DNA from: an uncultured Clostridia bacterium | GTDB lineage: Bacteria; Bacillota; Clostridia; TANB77; CAG-508 | Assembly: GCA_947623725.1 (NCBI GenBank) | Contig: CANQHI010000007.1 | Location: 1-47,960 of the forward strand | Direction of reading: 5' to 3' | DNA length: 47,960 nucleotides | In this document: positions 1 to 8,804 of the stretch, one piece after another | How positions within the stretch are numbered: the first letter of the stretch is position 1 | How the letters are laid out: every line of letters begins with the position of its first letter | The notes under the pieces: model-generated | Told to the model about the DNA's origin: nothing | Database searches by the model: none | Seen by the model: only the letters and a program-made list of their open reading frames with translations | Position numbers and translations under genes: made by a program

Positions 1-98
1 GTTGTTAATGTTACTCCTGCTAATATTAGCAATATTATGATTGTTATTACTAGTGCTATTAATGTGATTCCTTTTTCTTTGTAATTTACTTTTCTCAT
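1..98 (-). CDS. Prepilin-like surface protein, N-terminal fragment truncated by the window edge
   Basis: Reverse complement starts ATG at 98 after AAGGAGG and reads MRKVNYKEKGITLIALVITIIILLILAGVTLT; same N-terminus as the 24970 gene. Not in the ORF track because it runs off the edge. Confidence 0.8.
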   Translation of the reverse strand, partial: MRKVNYKEKGITLIALVITIIILLILAGVTLT

Positions 99-160
99 CT
101 TTAGATTTTCCTCCTTGTATTTTTATTATTTACTTTTTCTTTATATTTATTAATAAATTA

Positions 161-189
161 ATTTTATTATTTAAAAAGTATTAAGTCAA
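161..189 (-). promoter_or_regulatory. SigA-type promoter TTGACT-N17-TAAAAT for the prepilin-like gene at 1..98
   Basis: AGTCAA at 184-189 and ATTTTA at 161-166 on +, 17 nt spacer; same hexamers and spacing upstream of the 24970 gene. Confidence 0.7.
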
Positions 190-539
190 TATCTTGTATT
201 GTTTTATTTCATTTTTATTAAGCATAAAGATTAATAAAAAAGTATAAAATTTTGTAATTCATTTATTTCAATGACTTTGCAAAATTCTATATTTTATTTT
301 TTTACAAATTTGTAATAAATTTTCACGTATATTTTATTGTTCACAAATTATATATATGATATATTTCAACAAAATAATTATTTTTATTAATCTTTATGAT
401 TAATAATAATTTTCAATCTTTTTAAGATTAATTTAAAAATTTTTAGCATATAACAAATCTTTGCTTATTTTATACCAATATCACATTAAATAGAATTTAT
501 TTTTCGTTTTGATAATATTCCCCTAAATCAATGAAAATA

Positions 540-568
540 TTGAATTTATTAATATTTTGTAGTATAAT
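540..568 (+). promoter_or_regulatory. SigA-type promoter TTGAAT-N17-TATAAT upstream of hppA
   Basis: TTGAAT 540-545, TATAAT 563-568, 17 nt spacer, followed by a roughly 100 nt leader. Confidence 0.7.
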
Positions 569-681
569 AATAGTGTAAATTTTTTTGCAGTAAAAAATAG
601 TTGATAAAAGAAAGGAGGCTTATACTTTTTTATTTGTAACCCGTAAACCACGTCTAAATAACACTTTATGGAGGCTTAGTT

Positions 682-2829
682 ATGCAAAACACGTATCTAT
701 GTGTAATTATCAGTATTGCCTTTGCCGGTATTGCATTTGCTCTTGTTAATTACATTCAAGTAGATGCAGTAAGCAAAGGTACAGAAGAAATGCGGAAAAT
801 AGCTCGAGCAATTCGTATCGGTGCCGATACTTTTCTTTTGAGCGAATATAAGTTGCTTATTAAGGTTGTAATATTGCTAGCAATCTTGCTTAGTATATTA
901 ATATCTTGGCAAGCTGCTCTATCATTTTTAATTGGTACAATAATGAGTGGATTAGCCGGTATGTTTGGTATGAGGACTTCAACAAAAGCTAATGTCCGAG
1001 TTGCCAATACTGCAAGAGAAACCAAAGACATTGGTGCTACACTTCGTGTTGCATTAATGGGTGGCTCTGTTATGGGGCTATCAGTAAGTAGTTTCGCTCT
1101 CTTTGGAGCAGTTTTTGTTGTTTTTCTCTTTTGCGATATTCACCATTTGCAATCAATTACAAACTGGTGCGGAATAAGTTTCATACCTTTTTCCATGTGC
1201 TTTACTTCATATTCGCTTGGTTGCTCAACAATTGCTATATTCAATCGTATTGGTGGTGGTATTTATACAAAAGCTGCTGATATGGGAGCAGACCTTGTGG
1301 GAAAAACTGAAATCAATATCCCAGAAGACGATCCACGAAATCCTGGTGTAATTGCTGACTGTGTTGGTGACAATGTTGGTGATACTGCAGGTCTAGGATC
1401 AGATTTACTAGAAAGCTATGTTGGAGCTTTTATCAGTGCAACGGTAATTTCTATATATCTGTTTACAAGTTATTCTGCTAAACATTTAAACTTTCCTATT
1501 GAATTACTTAGTCAGATGTATATTTACCCGTTAATTTTCTCTGCTGCTGGTTTAGTTGCTTGCATTATTGCTCTTATATATGCTTTTTCAAAAAAGAATG
1601 GCTCTAATCCACATGTAGAACTTAATAATGCAACATGGCTTTCTGCTGGACTGACTGCTTTCATTAATCTAATTATAACTTACTTTATGTTTAGCGGCAA
1701 AGATTTCGGAGATCTTCCTTTCAATATTGGTTGGATTTCACCTTTTGTGGCTGCCTGCTTAGGTATTATCAGTGGTATTATAATTGGTATGATTGCTGAA
1801 TATTATACTAGTGATGAATACAAACCTACGCAGATGGTTGCAAAGAGTTCAAAAGAAGGTACCGCTCTCAACATTGTAAATGGTCTATCTGTTGGCATGG
1901 AGTCAACTATGCTTAGTTTAATAGTTCTCGGACTATCATTACTTGCTGCACACTATTGTGCTGGAATATATGGCGTAGCAATGGCTGCCGTTGGAATGTT
2001 ATCATTTGTAAGCATGACGGTATCTGTTGACACATATGGTCCAATTAGCGATAATGCAGGTGGTATTGCTGAGATGGCCAAACTAAGTAGTGATGTACGA
2101 GCTATTACTGACAAGCTTGATTCAGTTGGAAATACAACTGCTGCTATTGGTAAAGGTTTCGCAATTGGATCTGCTGCATTTGCTGCAGTTTCACTTATGA
2201 TTTCTTACCTATACAGTTTTACTCCAATTGATGCAGAAGCTACAATGGATATGATGAATCCACAAATCTTAGCCGGTGTACTTATTGGTGCAGCTCTTCC
2301 CTACTTTTTCTCCGGAAAACTTATAAAGTCTGTCGGAAAATCTGCTGAAAAAATGGTAGATGAAATAAGACGGCAATTTAGAGAAATTGAAGGACTTATG
2401 GAGGGAAAGGTTGATCCAGATTACAAAAAGTGCATTGGAATAGCAACTGAAGGTGCTTTGCAAGAAATGAAGGCTCCTGCTATAATTGCAATATTTGTCC
2501 CAATTGCTTCCGGTTTCATATTTGGACCAAATTTCGTTGCTGGAATCCTTATTGGTTCGACTATATCGGCAATAATGCTTGCTATATTCTGTGGCAATGC
2601 AGGTGGTGCATGGGATAATGCTAAAAAGCATATTGAGTCTTTAGGATTTAAAGGTTCAAGCGAACATCGTGCAGCTGTGGTTGGAGATACTGTTGGCGAT
2701 CCATTAAAAGATACAGTCGGTCCTTCTCTTGATATTTTAATAAAAATCATGAGTACAGTCTCTATCATAGCAGTTGCAATCTTTTCAAAGTATAACCTTT
2801 TAAGTTTTATATCAACATTACTTAAATAA
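682..2829 (+). CDS. hppA: Membrane-bound ion-translocating pyrophosphatase, K+-dependent type
   Basis: 715 aa multi-TM protein with EDDPRNPGVIADCVGDNVGDTAGLGSDLLES, GNTTAAIGKGFAIGSAA and GGAWDNAKK motifs. Confidence 0.95.
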   Translation: MQNTYLCVIISIAFAGIAFALVNYIQVDAVSKGTEEMRKIARAIRIGADTFLLSEYKLLIKVVILLAILLSILISWQAALSFLIGTIMSGLAGMFGMRTSTKANVRVANTARETKDIGATLRVALMGGSVMGLSVSSFALFGAVFVVFLFCDIHHLQSITNWCGISFIPFSMCFTSYSLGCSTIAIFNRIGGGIYTKAADMGADLVGKTEINIPEDDPRNPGVIADCVGDNVGDTAGLGSDLLESYVGAFISATVISIYLFTSYSAKHLNFPIELLSQMYIYPLIFSAAGLVACIIALIYAFSKKNGSNPHVELNNATWLSAGLTAFINLIITYFMFSGKDFGDLPFNIGWISPFVAACLGIISGIIIGMIAEYYTSDEYKPTQMVAKSSKEGTALNIVNGLSVGMESTMLSLIVLGLSLLAAHYCAGIYGVAMAAVGMLSFVSMTVSVDTYGPISDNAGGIAEMAKLSSDVRAITDKLDSVGNTTAAIGKGFAIGSAAFAAVSLMISYLYSFTPIDAEATMDMMNPQILAGVLIGAALPYFFSGKLIKSVGKSAEKMVDEIRRQFREIEGLMEGKVDPDYKKCIGIATEGALQEMKAPAIIAIFVPIASGFIFGPNFVAGILIGSTISAIMLAIFCGNAGGAWDNAKKHIESLGFKGSSEHRAAVVGDTVGDPLKDTVGPSLDILIKIMSTVSIIAVAIFSKYNLLSFISTLLK

Positions 2830-2861
2830 AACCTTTAATTTTATGGTTTAAGTCAAAAAGT

Positions 2862-2911
2862 AAAAAAAAACAAAAATTTCAGAGATCTTTCTCTGGAATT
2901 TTTGTTTTTTA
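2862..2911 (+). terminator. Rho-independent terminator after hppA
   Basis: AAAAACAAAAATTtCAGAGA-tctt-TCTCTGgAATTTTTGTTTTTT inverted repeat. Confidence 0.8.
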
Positions 2912-3026
2912 ATTTTAATAATTTTTTTATTTATATCTTAACTTGTCATCTTTATATTTTTAATTTCATGTATAAAATTTTTATTATTGGAAACAATTTT
3001 ATTATAACGATAGGAGGTGCTTTAAT

Positions 3027-3128
3027 ATGTCAAAAGATTCAAAAAAATCAAATAACCAAAATAACAATCAATCAAATAATAATCAAAATCAAAACAACAA
3101 CAAAAATAATCAATCAAACAATAAATAA
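3027..3128 (+). CDS. 33-aa Asn/Gln-rich small protein
   Basis: TAGGAGGTGCTTTAAT-ATG; reads MSKDSKKSNNQNNNQSNNNQNQNNNKNNQSNNK*; has its own downstream terminator. Different frame from the listed 2902..3180 ORF. Confidence 0.6.
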   Translation: MSKDSKKSNNQNNNQSNNNQNQNNNKNNQSNNK

Positions 3129-3153
3129 TTATAGCTATAAATTTATGTATAAG

Positions 3154-3190
3154 AAAAAATCTCCTATTTTTATAATATAGGAGATTTTTA
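3154..3190 (+). terminator. Hairpin terminator after the 33-aa ORF; may also serve typA from the other strand
   Basis: AAAAATCTCCTAT-loop-ATAGGAGATTTTT. Confidence 0.75.
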
Positions 3191-3256
3191 ATTTCATAAA
3201 ATATAAATCTATAATTAATCTTATAATTTCTTATATAATGTTTATTATATTTTAAA

Positions 3257-5080
3257 TTAGTCTTTTTGTTCTCTTCTAGCTTCTCTTTCTCTAACTTTAG
3301 AATCAAGAATTTTCTTTCTTAATCTAATGTTTTCAGGAGTAACTTCAACAAGTTCATCATCATTAATAAATTCAATAGATTGCTCTAAAGACATATTCAA
3401 TGGTGGAACTAAACGAAGTGCATCATCTGAACCAGAAGCTCTTGTATTTGTTAAGTGTTTTTCTTTGCATACATTAACAGAAATATCTTCATTTCTCGGA
3501 TTAATTCCAACAATCATTCCCTCATAAACTTGAACTCCAGGTCCAATTAGAAGTTCTCCTCTAAGTTGTGCATTATATAAACCATAAGTTATTGATGTTC
3601 CTGCTTCAAAAGCAACTATAACACCTCTTGTTCTTGATTGAATTTCGCCTTTATATGGAGCATATTCTTTAAATACACTATCCATTCTTCCTTCACCTCT
3701 TGTATCAGTTAGGAATTCAGTTCTATATCCAATTAATCCTCTTGCTGGAATTTCAAATTCAATTTTTGTATGACCAGATTCTGCTGGCTCCATATTTTTC
3801 ATTTCAGCTTTTCTTTTTCCAAGCTTTTCAATTACTGTTCCAACACAATCATCTGGTATATTTACACTTAATGTTTCTATAGGTTCACATTTTACACCAT
3901 CAATATCTTTGAAAATAACTTTAGGACGAGAAACTAAAAGTTCAAATCCTTCTCTTCTCATTGTTTCAATAAGTACTGATAAGTGCAATTCTCCACGACC
4001 ACAAACCTCAAAACTATCTGCTTTATCAGTTTCTTTAACTCTTAATGATACATTTCTCTCTAATTCTTTAAATAGCCTATCTCTTATATGTCTTGATGTA
4101 ACAAATTTTCCTTCTTTTCCAGCTAGTGGTCCATCATTAACACTAAATGTCATTGAAACTGTTGGCTCATCTATATTAACAAAATCAATTTTTTCAGGAT
4201 TATTTATATCACAAACTGTTTCACCAATATTAATATCGGGAATTCCAGAAAATTCAATGATATCTCCTGCTTTTACTTCATCTGTCTCAACTCTTTTTAA
4301 ACCCTCATAAGTAAATAATTTTGCAATTTTTCCTTGAGCTATTGTACCATTTTCTTTACAAATACTTACAGTTTGACCTGCTTTAATAATTCCTCTCTCA
4401 ACTCTTCCTGAAGCTAATCTTCCTAAATAATCATCATAACCAATATTTGATACTAACATTTGCATTGTTCCATCAATTTCACATTTTGGTGGATCAATTT
4501 TGTTAATAATTGTATCAAAAATGCAAGTTACATTATCACTTTCATCTTCTAGATTCATTTTAGCAATTCCATTTTTAGCAGATGCATAGATAACTGGAAA
4601 ATCTAATTGCTCATCATTTGCACCTAAATCAATAAATAACTCTAAAACAGAATCAACTGCTTTAAGTGGGTTTGCACCAGGTCTATCAATTTTATTAATT
4701 ATTACTATTGGTTGTAAATTAAGCTCTAATGATTTTTTCAAAACTTCTCTTGTTTGAGGCATTGGTCCATCAAAAGCATCAACAACTAATAAAACTCCAT
4801 CAACTGTTTTTAAAACACGCTCAACTTCACCTTCGAAATCAGCATGTCCAGGAGTATCAACTATATTTATTTTTATATCATTATACATAACTGATGTATT
4901 TTTTGATAAAATTGTAATTCCTCTTTCTCTCTCTAAATCATTTGAGTCCATTACTCTTTCAGCAACTTGCTCATTTTCTCTAAAAACATGACTTTGATGC
5001 AAAAGAGCATCAACTAATGTTGTTTTTCCATGATCAACGTGTGCAATTATTGCAACATTTCTAATCTTTTCGTTATTCAT
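3257..5080 (-). CDS. typA: Translational GTPase TypA/BipA
   Basis: 607 aa; [56 protein letters not shown]. Confidence 0.96.
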   Translation of the reverse strand: MNNEKIRNVAIIAHVDHGKTTLVDALLHQSHVFRENEQVAERVMDSNDLERERGITILSKNTSVMYNDIKINIVDTPGHADFEGEVERVLKTVDGVLLVVDAFDGPMPQTREVLKKSLELNLQPIVIINKIDRPGANPLKAVDSVLELFIDLGANDEQLDFPVIYASAKNGIAKMNLEDESDNVTCIFDTIINKIDPPKCEIDGTMQMLVSNIGYDDYLGRLASGRVERGIIKAGQTVSICKENGTIAQGKIAKLFTYEGLKRVETDEVKAGDIIEFSGIPDINIGETVCDINNPEKIDFVNIDEPTVSMTFSVNDGPLAGKEGKFVTSRHIRDRLFKELERNVSLRVKETDKADSFEVCGRGELHLSVLIETMRREGFELLVSRPKVIFKDIDGVKCEPIETLSVNIPDDCVGTVIEKLGKRKAEMKNMEPAESGHTKIEFEIPARGLIGYRTEFLTDTRGEGRMDSVFKEYAPYKGEIQSRTRGVIVAFEAGTSITYGLYNAQLRGELLIGPGVQVYEGMIVGINPRNEDISVNVCKEKHLTNTRASGSDDALRLVPPLNMSLEQSIEFINDDELVEVTPENIRLRKKILDSKVREREARREQKD

Positions 5081-5130
5081 TATTTTATCCCTCTTTTTAT
5101 TTCTTATTATTTGTTATTATTATTAAATAT

Positions 5131-5255
5131 ACAATAAAAATACAATAGTTTGAAGTTGTGCGTAGCGCTCAAGCACGAAGTGCGCGAATGGAGCAATTAA
5201 TACGAAGTATTAATTAGCGACAACAAGCAACAAAAACTATTGTATTTTTTATTGT
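5131..5255 (+). repeat. Structured intergenic repeat, copy 1
   Basis: Near-perfect 21-bp outer stem enclosing GTTGT-GCGTAGCGCTCAA-(GCAC GAA GTGC)-GCGAATGGAGC-(AATTAATAC GAA GTATTAATT)-AGCGACAACAA-GCAAC. Same core at 29200 and 40927. Confidence 0.85.
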
Positions 5256-5276
5256 ATAAAACTTTTAATCTTATAC

Positions 5277-6350
5277 TTATTTATCTTTATCTATGCTACT
5301 ATACTCACTACTTGTGCCTTCTAATTCTTTTATTGATAATTCAATTTTTTTCTTCTCTTGGTCTATATTAATAATTTTAGCATTAACTTCTTCACCAATT
5401 TGTAATTTTTCTTCAGGCTTAGAAATCCTTTGTTCACAAATTTGTGAAATATGTATTAATCCATCAATTCCTTCATCTATTTCTGCAAAAGCTCCAAAAG
5501 GCATGAACTTCTTTATTTTTACTTTTATAATGTCTCCAATATTATAATTAGCTTTGTTCCATGGATCTTCACCTTTTCCATCATAAGATAATTTGAATCT
5601 CTTATTTTCTCTATCTAATTCTTTTATCTTTACTTTAATTTTTTGTCCTTGTGATAAAATATCTTGTACTTTTACATCTCTATTCCATGAAATCTCTGAA
5701 ATATGTAAAAGACCTTGAACTCCGTTTATATCTATAAAAGCTCCATAAGAACTTATACTAGAAACAATTCCTTCATATTCTTTTCCAATTTCAGCTGAAT
5801 TCCAAAATTCATCTTCTTTTTTCTTTCTTTCTTCTTCAACAACAATTTTTGCAGATCCAACTACTTTATGTTCTTTTATGTTACATTCAATTACTTTAAA
5901 CCTAATCTTTTCTTTTTGTCCACAAGAAAGAGAATTTGGTATAAATATTCTAATACCATATTTATTTACTATAAGTCCTTTTTCTATAACTTCTGAAACT
6001 TTTTCCTCAAAAATTTCTCCGTTATTAACTTTTTCCTCAAACTCTTTTCTTAATTCTTCTGATTTTAATTTTTTACATGATAAAAGAACATTACCCTGTC
6101 CATCATTTAATTTAAGAACTTCAACTTTTATTTTATCTCCAGCTTTAAGTTCTTTTTTTGGATCAGCATTTTCATCATAAGAATATTCTGACTTTGGAAC
6201 AATTCCATCTGCCTTGTAATTTAAGTCAACAAATATTTCTCCTTCATTACTGATACTAATTACTGTTCCTTCTGTAACTTTTTCTAGTTTTTTATTCATT
6301 TGCATTGAATTATTTAATAATTCTTCAAATGAAACATTCTCTTCGTTCAT
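5277..6350 (-). CDS. rpsA: S1 RNA-binding domain protein (ribosomal protein S1 homolog)
   Basis: 357 aa with repeated S1 motifs (GIVSSISSYGAFIDINGVQGLLHISEISW; FMPFGAFAEIDEGIDGLIHISQI); adjacent to cmk. Confidence 0.9.
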   Translation of the reverse strand: MNEENVSFEELLNNSMQMNKKLEKVTEGTVISISNEGEIFVDLNYKADGIVPKSEYSYDENADPKKELKAGDKIKVEVLKLNDGQGNVLLSCKKLKSEELRKEFEEKVNNGEIFEEKVSEVIEKGLIVNKYGIRIFIPNSLSCGQKEKIRFKVIECNIKEHKVVGSAKIVVEEERKKKEDEFWNSAEIGKEYEGIVSSISSYGAFIDINGVQGLLHISEISWNRDVKVQDILSQGQKIKVKIKELDRENKRFKLSYDGKGEDPWNKANYNIGDIIKVKIKKFMPFGAFAEIDEGIDGLIHISQICEQRISKPEEKLQIGEEVNAKIINIDQEKKKIELSIKELEGTSSEYSSIDKDK

Positions 6351-6528
6351 ATTTAATTCCTTCTATATATTTTTTAGATAATTAACATTATCTTTTTTAT
6401 TGATATTATAATTTATATTAATTACTTATTAATTGTTTTTATACATTCATTTTGCATATAATTAATTACTTATTTTTATAATAAAATTAAAATTATATAA
6501 TATCTAACTTTTAGATTATATAATATTT

Positions 6529-7869
6529 TTAAGCTTTTGTCAACATAACTATTTGATCCATAACATATTTGCTTGCATCTTCAATCCAATCATTATCTTC
6601 TGTTTCAAATTCAGTTATATCAATTGGTTTGCCAAAATTAATTTTTAATTTTGAAAATAATTTAAAAGTACTATTAATTCCAGCTGGAACTATTTTTACC
6701 CTTGCTTTTGAAGCAAGAAATACTGCACCATTTTTTACTTTTACATTCTTTTCTAAACCTTTTCTAGTACCTTCTGGAAAAATTCCTAATATCTCTTTAT
6801 TCTTTAGTGCTTTAAGACATATTTTTATAGATGCTAAATCATTTTTTTCTCTTTTTATAGGTATGATATTAAATACGCGTCCTAAATAAGCTAATGACTT
6901 AAATCTAAATAAATCTGCTTTTGCAATAAATCTAATATACTTTTTATTTAAAAGTACGATAGCTGCTGCATCTAAATAATTTACATGATTTGCACATATA
7001 ATAAAACCATCGTCTATTTCTAGATTTTCTTTTCCAGTTATCTCTATTCTATAAAAAATACGATATAAAGATGAAAGTACAAACTTTATAACAGCTCTTG
7101 ACATTCTTTTCCATAAGGTCTCAGGAGTAGTAATATAAGCTTTCTCTATACTTTTAGCTTGTTTTTTTTTTAATTTTATCATCTTGTATAATTGTTCTTC
7201 AACTTCTTTAATTGAAAGATTACTTGAATCAAAATAAATTGCATCTTCTGCTTGTCTTAATGGTCCAATTTTAGAATTTTTATCATTATTATCTCTAAAA
7301 ATTATATTTTGTCTTACTTCTTCTTTAGTAGATTCTATTCCTTTTTCAAGATTTTGTTTTAATCTTCTTTTTACTCTTTCCTCTACTGATGCATCTAAAT
7401 ATATTTTTACATCTGCATTTGGAAATACATTTGTGCCAATATCTCTTCCTTCTAAAATTACATCTTTATTTTCAGACATTTTTCTTTGAAGATTAACCAT
7501 TGCTTTTCTTACTTCTATTATATGAGAAACTTGAGATACAGCATTATTTACTTCATCTTCTCTAATTGTATGTGTAACATCTTCTCCATCTAAAAATATT
7601 TTGTCTTTAGTAAATTCTATATCTATATTTTTAAGAATTTCTTCTATTTTATTTCTAACTTCTTCTATTTCTTTATTATCGGCATTTTTAGTATCTGCGT
7701 TTTCTTCTAAAATCTTATAATTTACTTTTTCTTTTATAAATTTTAAAGTTACACATCTGTATGTTGCTCCAGTATCTAAATACATTAATTTTAATTTTTT
7801 TGCCAAGTAACTTGTTATCGTTCCTTTCCCTGCACCTGATGGTCCATCTATTGCTACAATAAAAGGCAT
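6529..7869 (-). CDS. Fused cytidylate kinase / 1-acyl-glycerol-3-phosphate acyltransferase (Cmk-PlsC)
   Basis: 446 aa: N-terminal IAIDGPSGAGKGT / LDTGATYR / LEGRDIGTNVFP (Cmk); C-terminal ICANHVNYLDAAAI / FPEGTR (PlsC). Confidence 0.93.
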   Translation of the reverse strand: MPFIVAIDGPSGAGKGTITSYLAKKLKLMYLDTGATYRCVTLKFIKEKVNYKILEENADTKNADNKEIEEVRNKIEEILKNIDIEFTKDKIFLDGEDVTHTIREDEVNNAVSQVSHIIEVRKAMVNLQRKMSENKDVILEGRDIGTNVFPNADVKIYLDASVEERVKRRLKQNLEKGIESTKEEVRQNIIFRDNNDKNSKIGPLRQAEDAIYFDSSNLSIKEVEEQLYKMIKLKKKQAKSIEKAYITTPETLWKRMSRAVIKFVLSSLYRIFYRIEITGKENLEIDDGFIICANHVNYLDAAAIVLLNKKYIRFIAKADLFRFKSLAYLGRVFNIIPIKREKNDLASIKICLKALKNKEILGIFPEGTRKGLEKNVKVKNGAVFLASKARVKIVPAGINSTFKLFSKLKINFGKPIDITEFETEDNDWIEDASKYVMDQIVMLTKA

Positions 7870-7946
7870 AATAAATCTCCTTTCAATAATTATAACTATA
7901 ATATTTTTTATTCATACAATTATTATAAATCCTTGATTTAATATTT

Positions 7947-8795
7947 TTAAAAATTTATATCAAATATTTTTGGTAAGGTAATTTTTTTAGCTATAATTCT
8001 TATACTTTTTACATTCATACTTGTTAGTCTTTCGATTTCTTTTATGCATTTTTCTTTAAAATCATTTAAAGCTGACAATATATTTATTCCATATTTAACT
8101 TCTGCTTCAATATATATAGTTGGTCCTTCTTCCGAATTATTTACTCTAACTCTTAATATTTCAGTTATAGCATCATTTTTTTCTGCAAGATAATCAACTA
8201 TTTGTCTAAATACTGTATCTGAAATTGTAAAATTTCCGATATAATTAAATGTTGGTCTTATTATTGACTTCTCAGATATATATGGTTTATTTCCAAGACC
8301 ATTTGTTTTAAATATTTGAAGTGGATCTAAAAGATAACCTGAAAAATCTTTTTTTATTTCAAAAGTTGGAACTGGAATTACATGCTTTCCCTCTATAGAT
8401 CTAATTCTTTTTGCACTATTTATCTCTTCTTCTGTTGCAACCTCTGTTATATATATAGTTTTGGTTATTGGTGGAAGATCAAGATTTTTTGCAATTTCTT
8501 CAACCATACTATCAGAAGTTCCTAAAATTAAAATTGATTTTGGCTTATGTTTTCGTATTGCTCTCTGCATTTCCTTTTTTTGACTATTATCTATAAATAA
8601 TGCTCTTTTGACTGTCTCAATTTTAGTAGGTGCTTTTTTAGCAGAATTTCCCGCAACTATTTCATTATCTTCTACTAAAATTCCATCATCAATTATATAA
8701 TCTATATTAAATTTACTTGCAACCATCTGTGCTCTATAACTTTTTCCTGTTCCAGATGGTCCTACAAAAGCATATACTTTTATATTTTCAAACAT
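7947..8795 (-). CDS. P-loop ATPase-like domain fused to an Asp23/Gls24-like domain
   Basis: Walker A GPSGTGKS at N-terminus; C-terminal GNFTISDTVFRQIVDYLAEK...IYIEAEVKYGINILSALNDFKEKCIKEIERLTSMNVKSIRIIAKKI resembles Asp23/Gls24. Confidence 0.7.
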   Translation of the reverse strand: MFENIKVYAFVGPSGTGKSYRAQMVASKFNIDYIIDDGILVEDNEIVAGNSAKKAPTKIETVKRALFIDNSQKKEMQRAIRKHKPKSILILGTSDSMVEEIAKNLDLPPITKTIYITEVATEEEINSAKRIRSIEGKHVIPVPTFEIKKDFSGYLLDPLQIFKTNGLGNKPYISEKSIIRPTFNYIGNFTISDTVFRQIVDYLAEKNDAITEILRVRVNNSEEGPTIYIEAEVKYGINILSALNDFKEKCIKEIERLTSMNVKSIRIIAKKITLPKIFDINF

Positions 8796-8804
8796 TTTTA
8801 ACTC

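Noticed and set aside
756-1031. Minus-strand ORFs within hppA (also at 2269 and 2421)
   Set aside because: Fully inside a strongly conserved sense gene; no family resemblance.
2902-3306. Listed ORFs 2902..3180 (+) and 3022..3306 (-)
   Set aside because: Low-complexity AT-rich translations; the SD-preceded 33-aa ORF at 3027 in another frame is the better reading.
5131-5255. Simple Rho-independent terminator explanation for the structured repeats
   Set aside because: Conserved multi-hairpin core, no terminal T-tract pattern typical of the other terminators here, and copy 2 lies between divergent genes.
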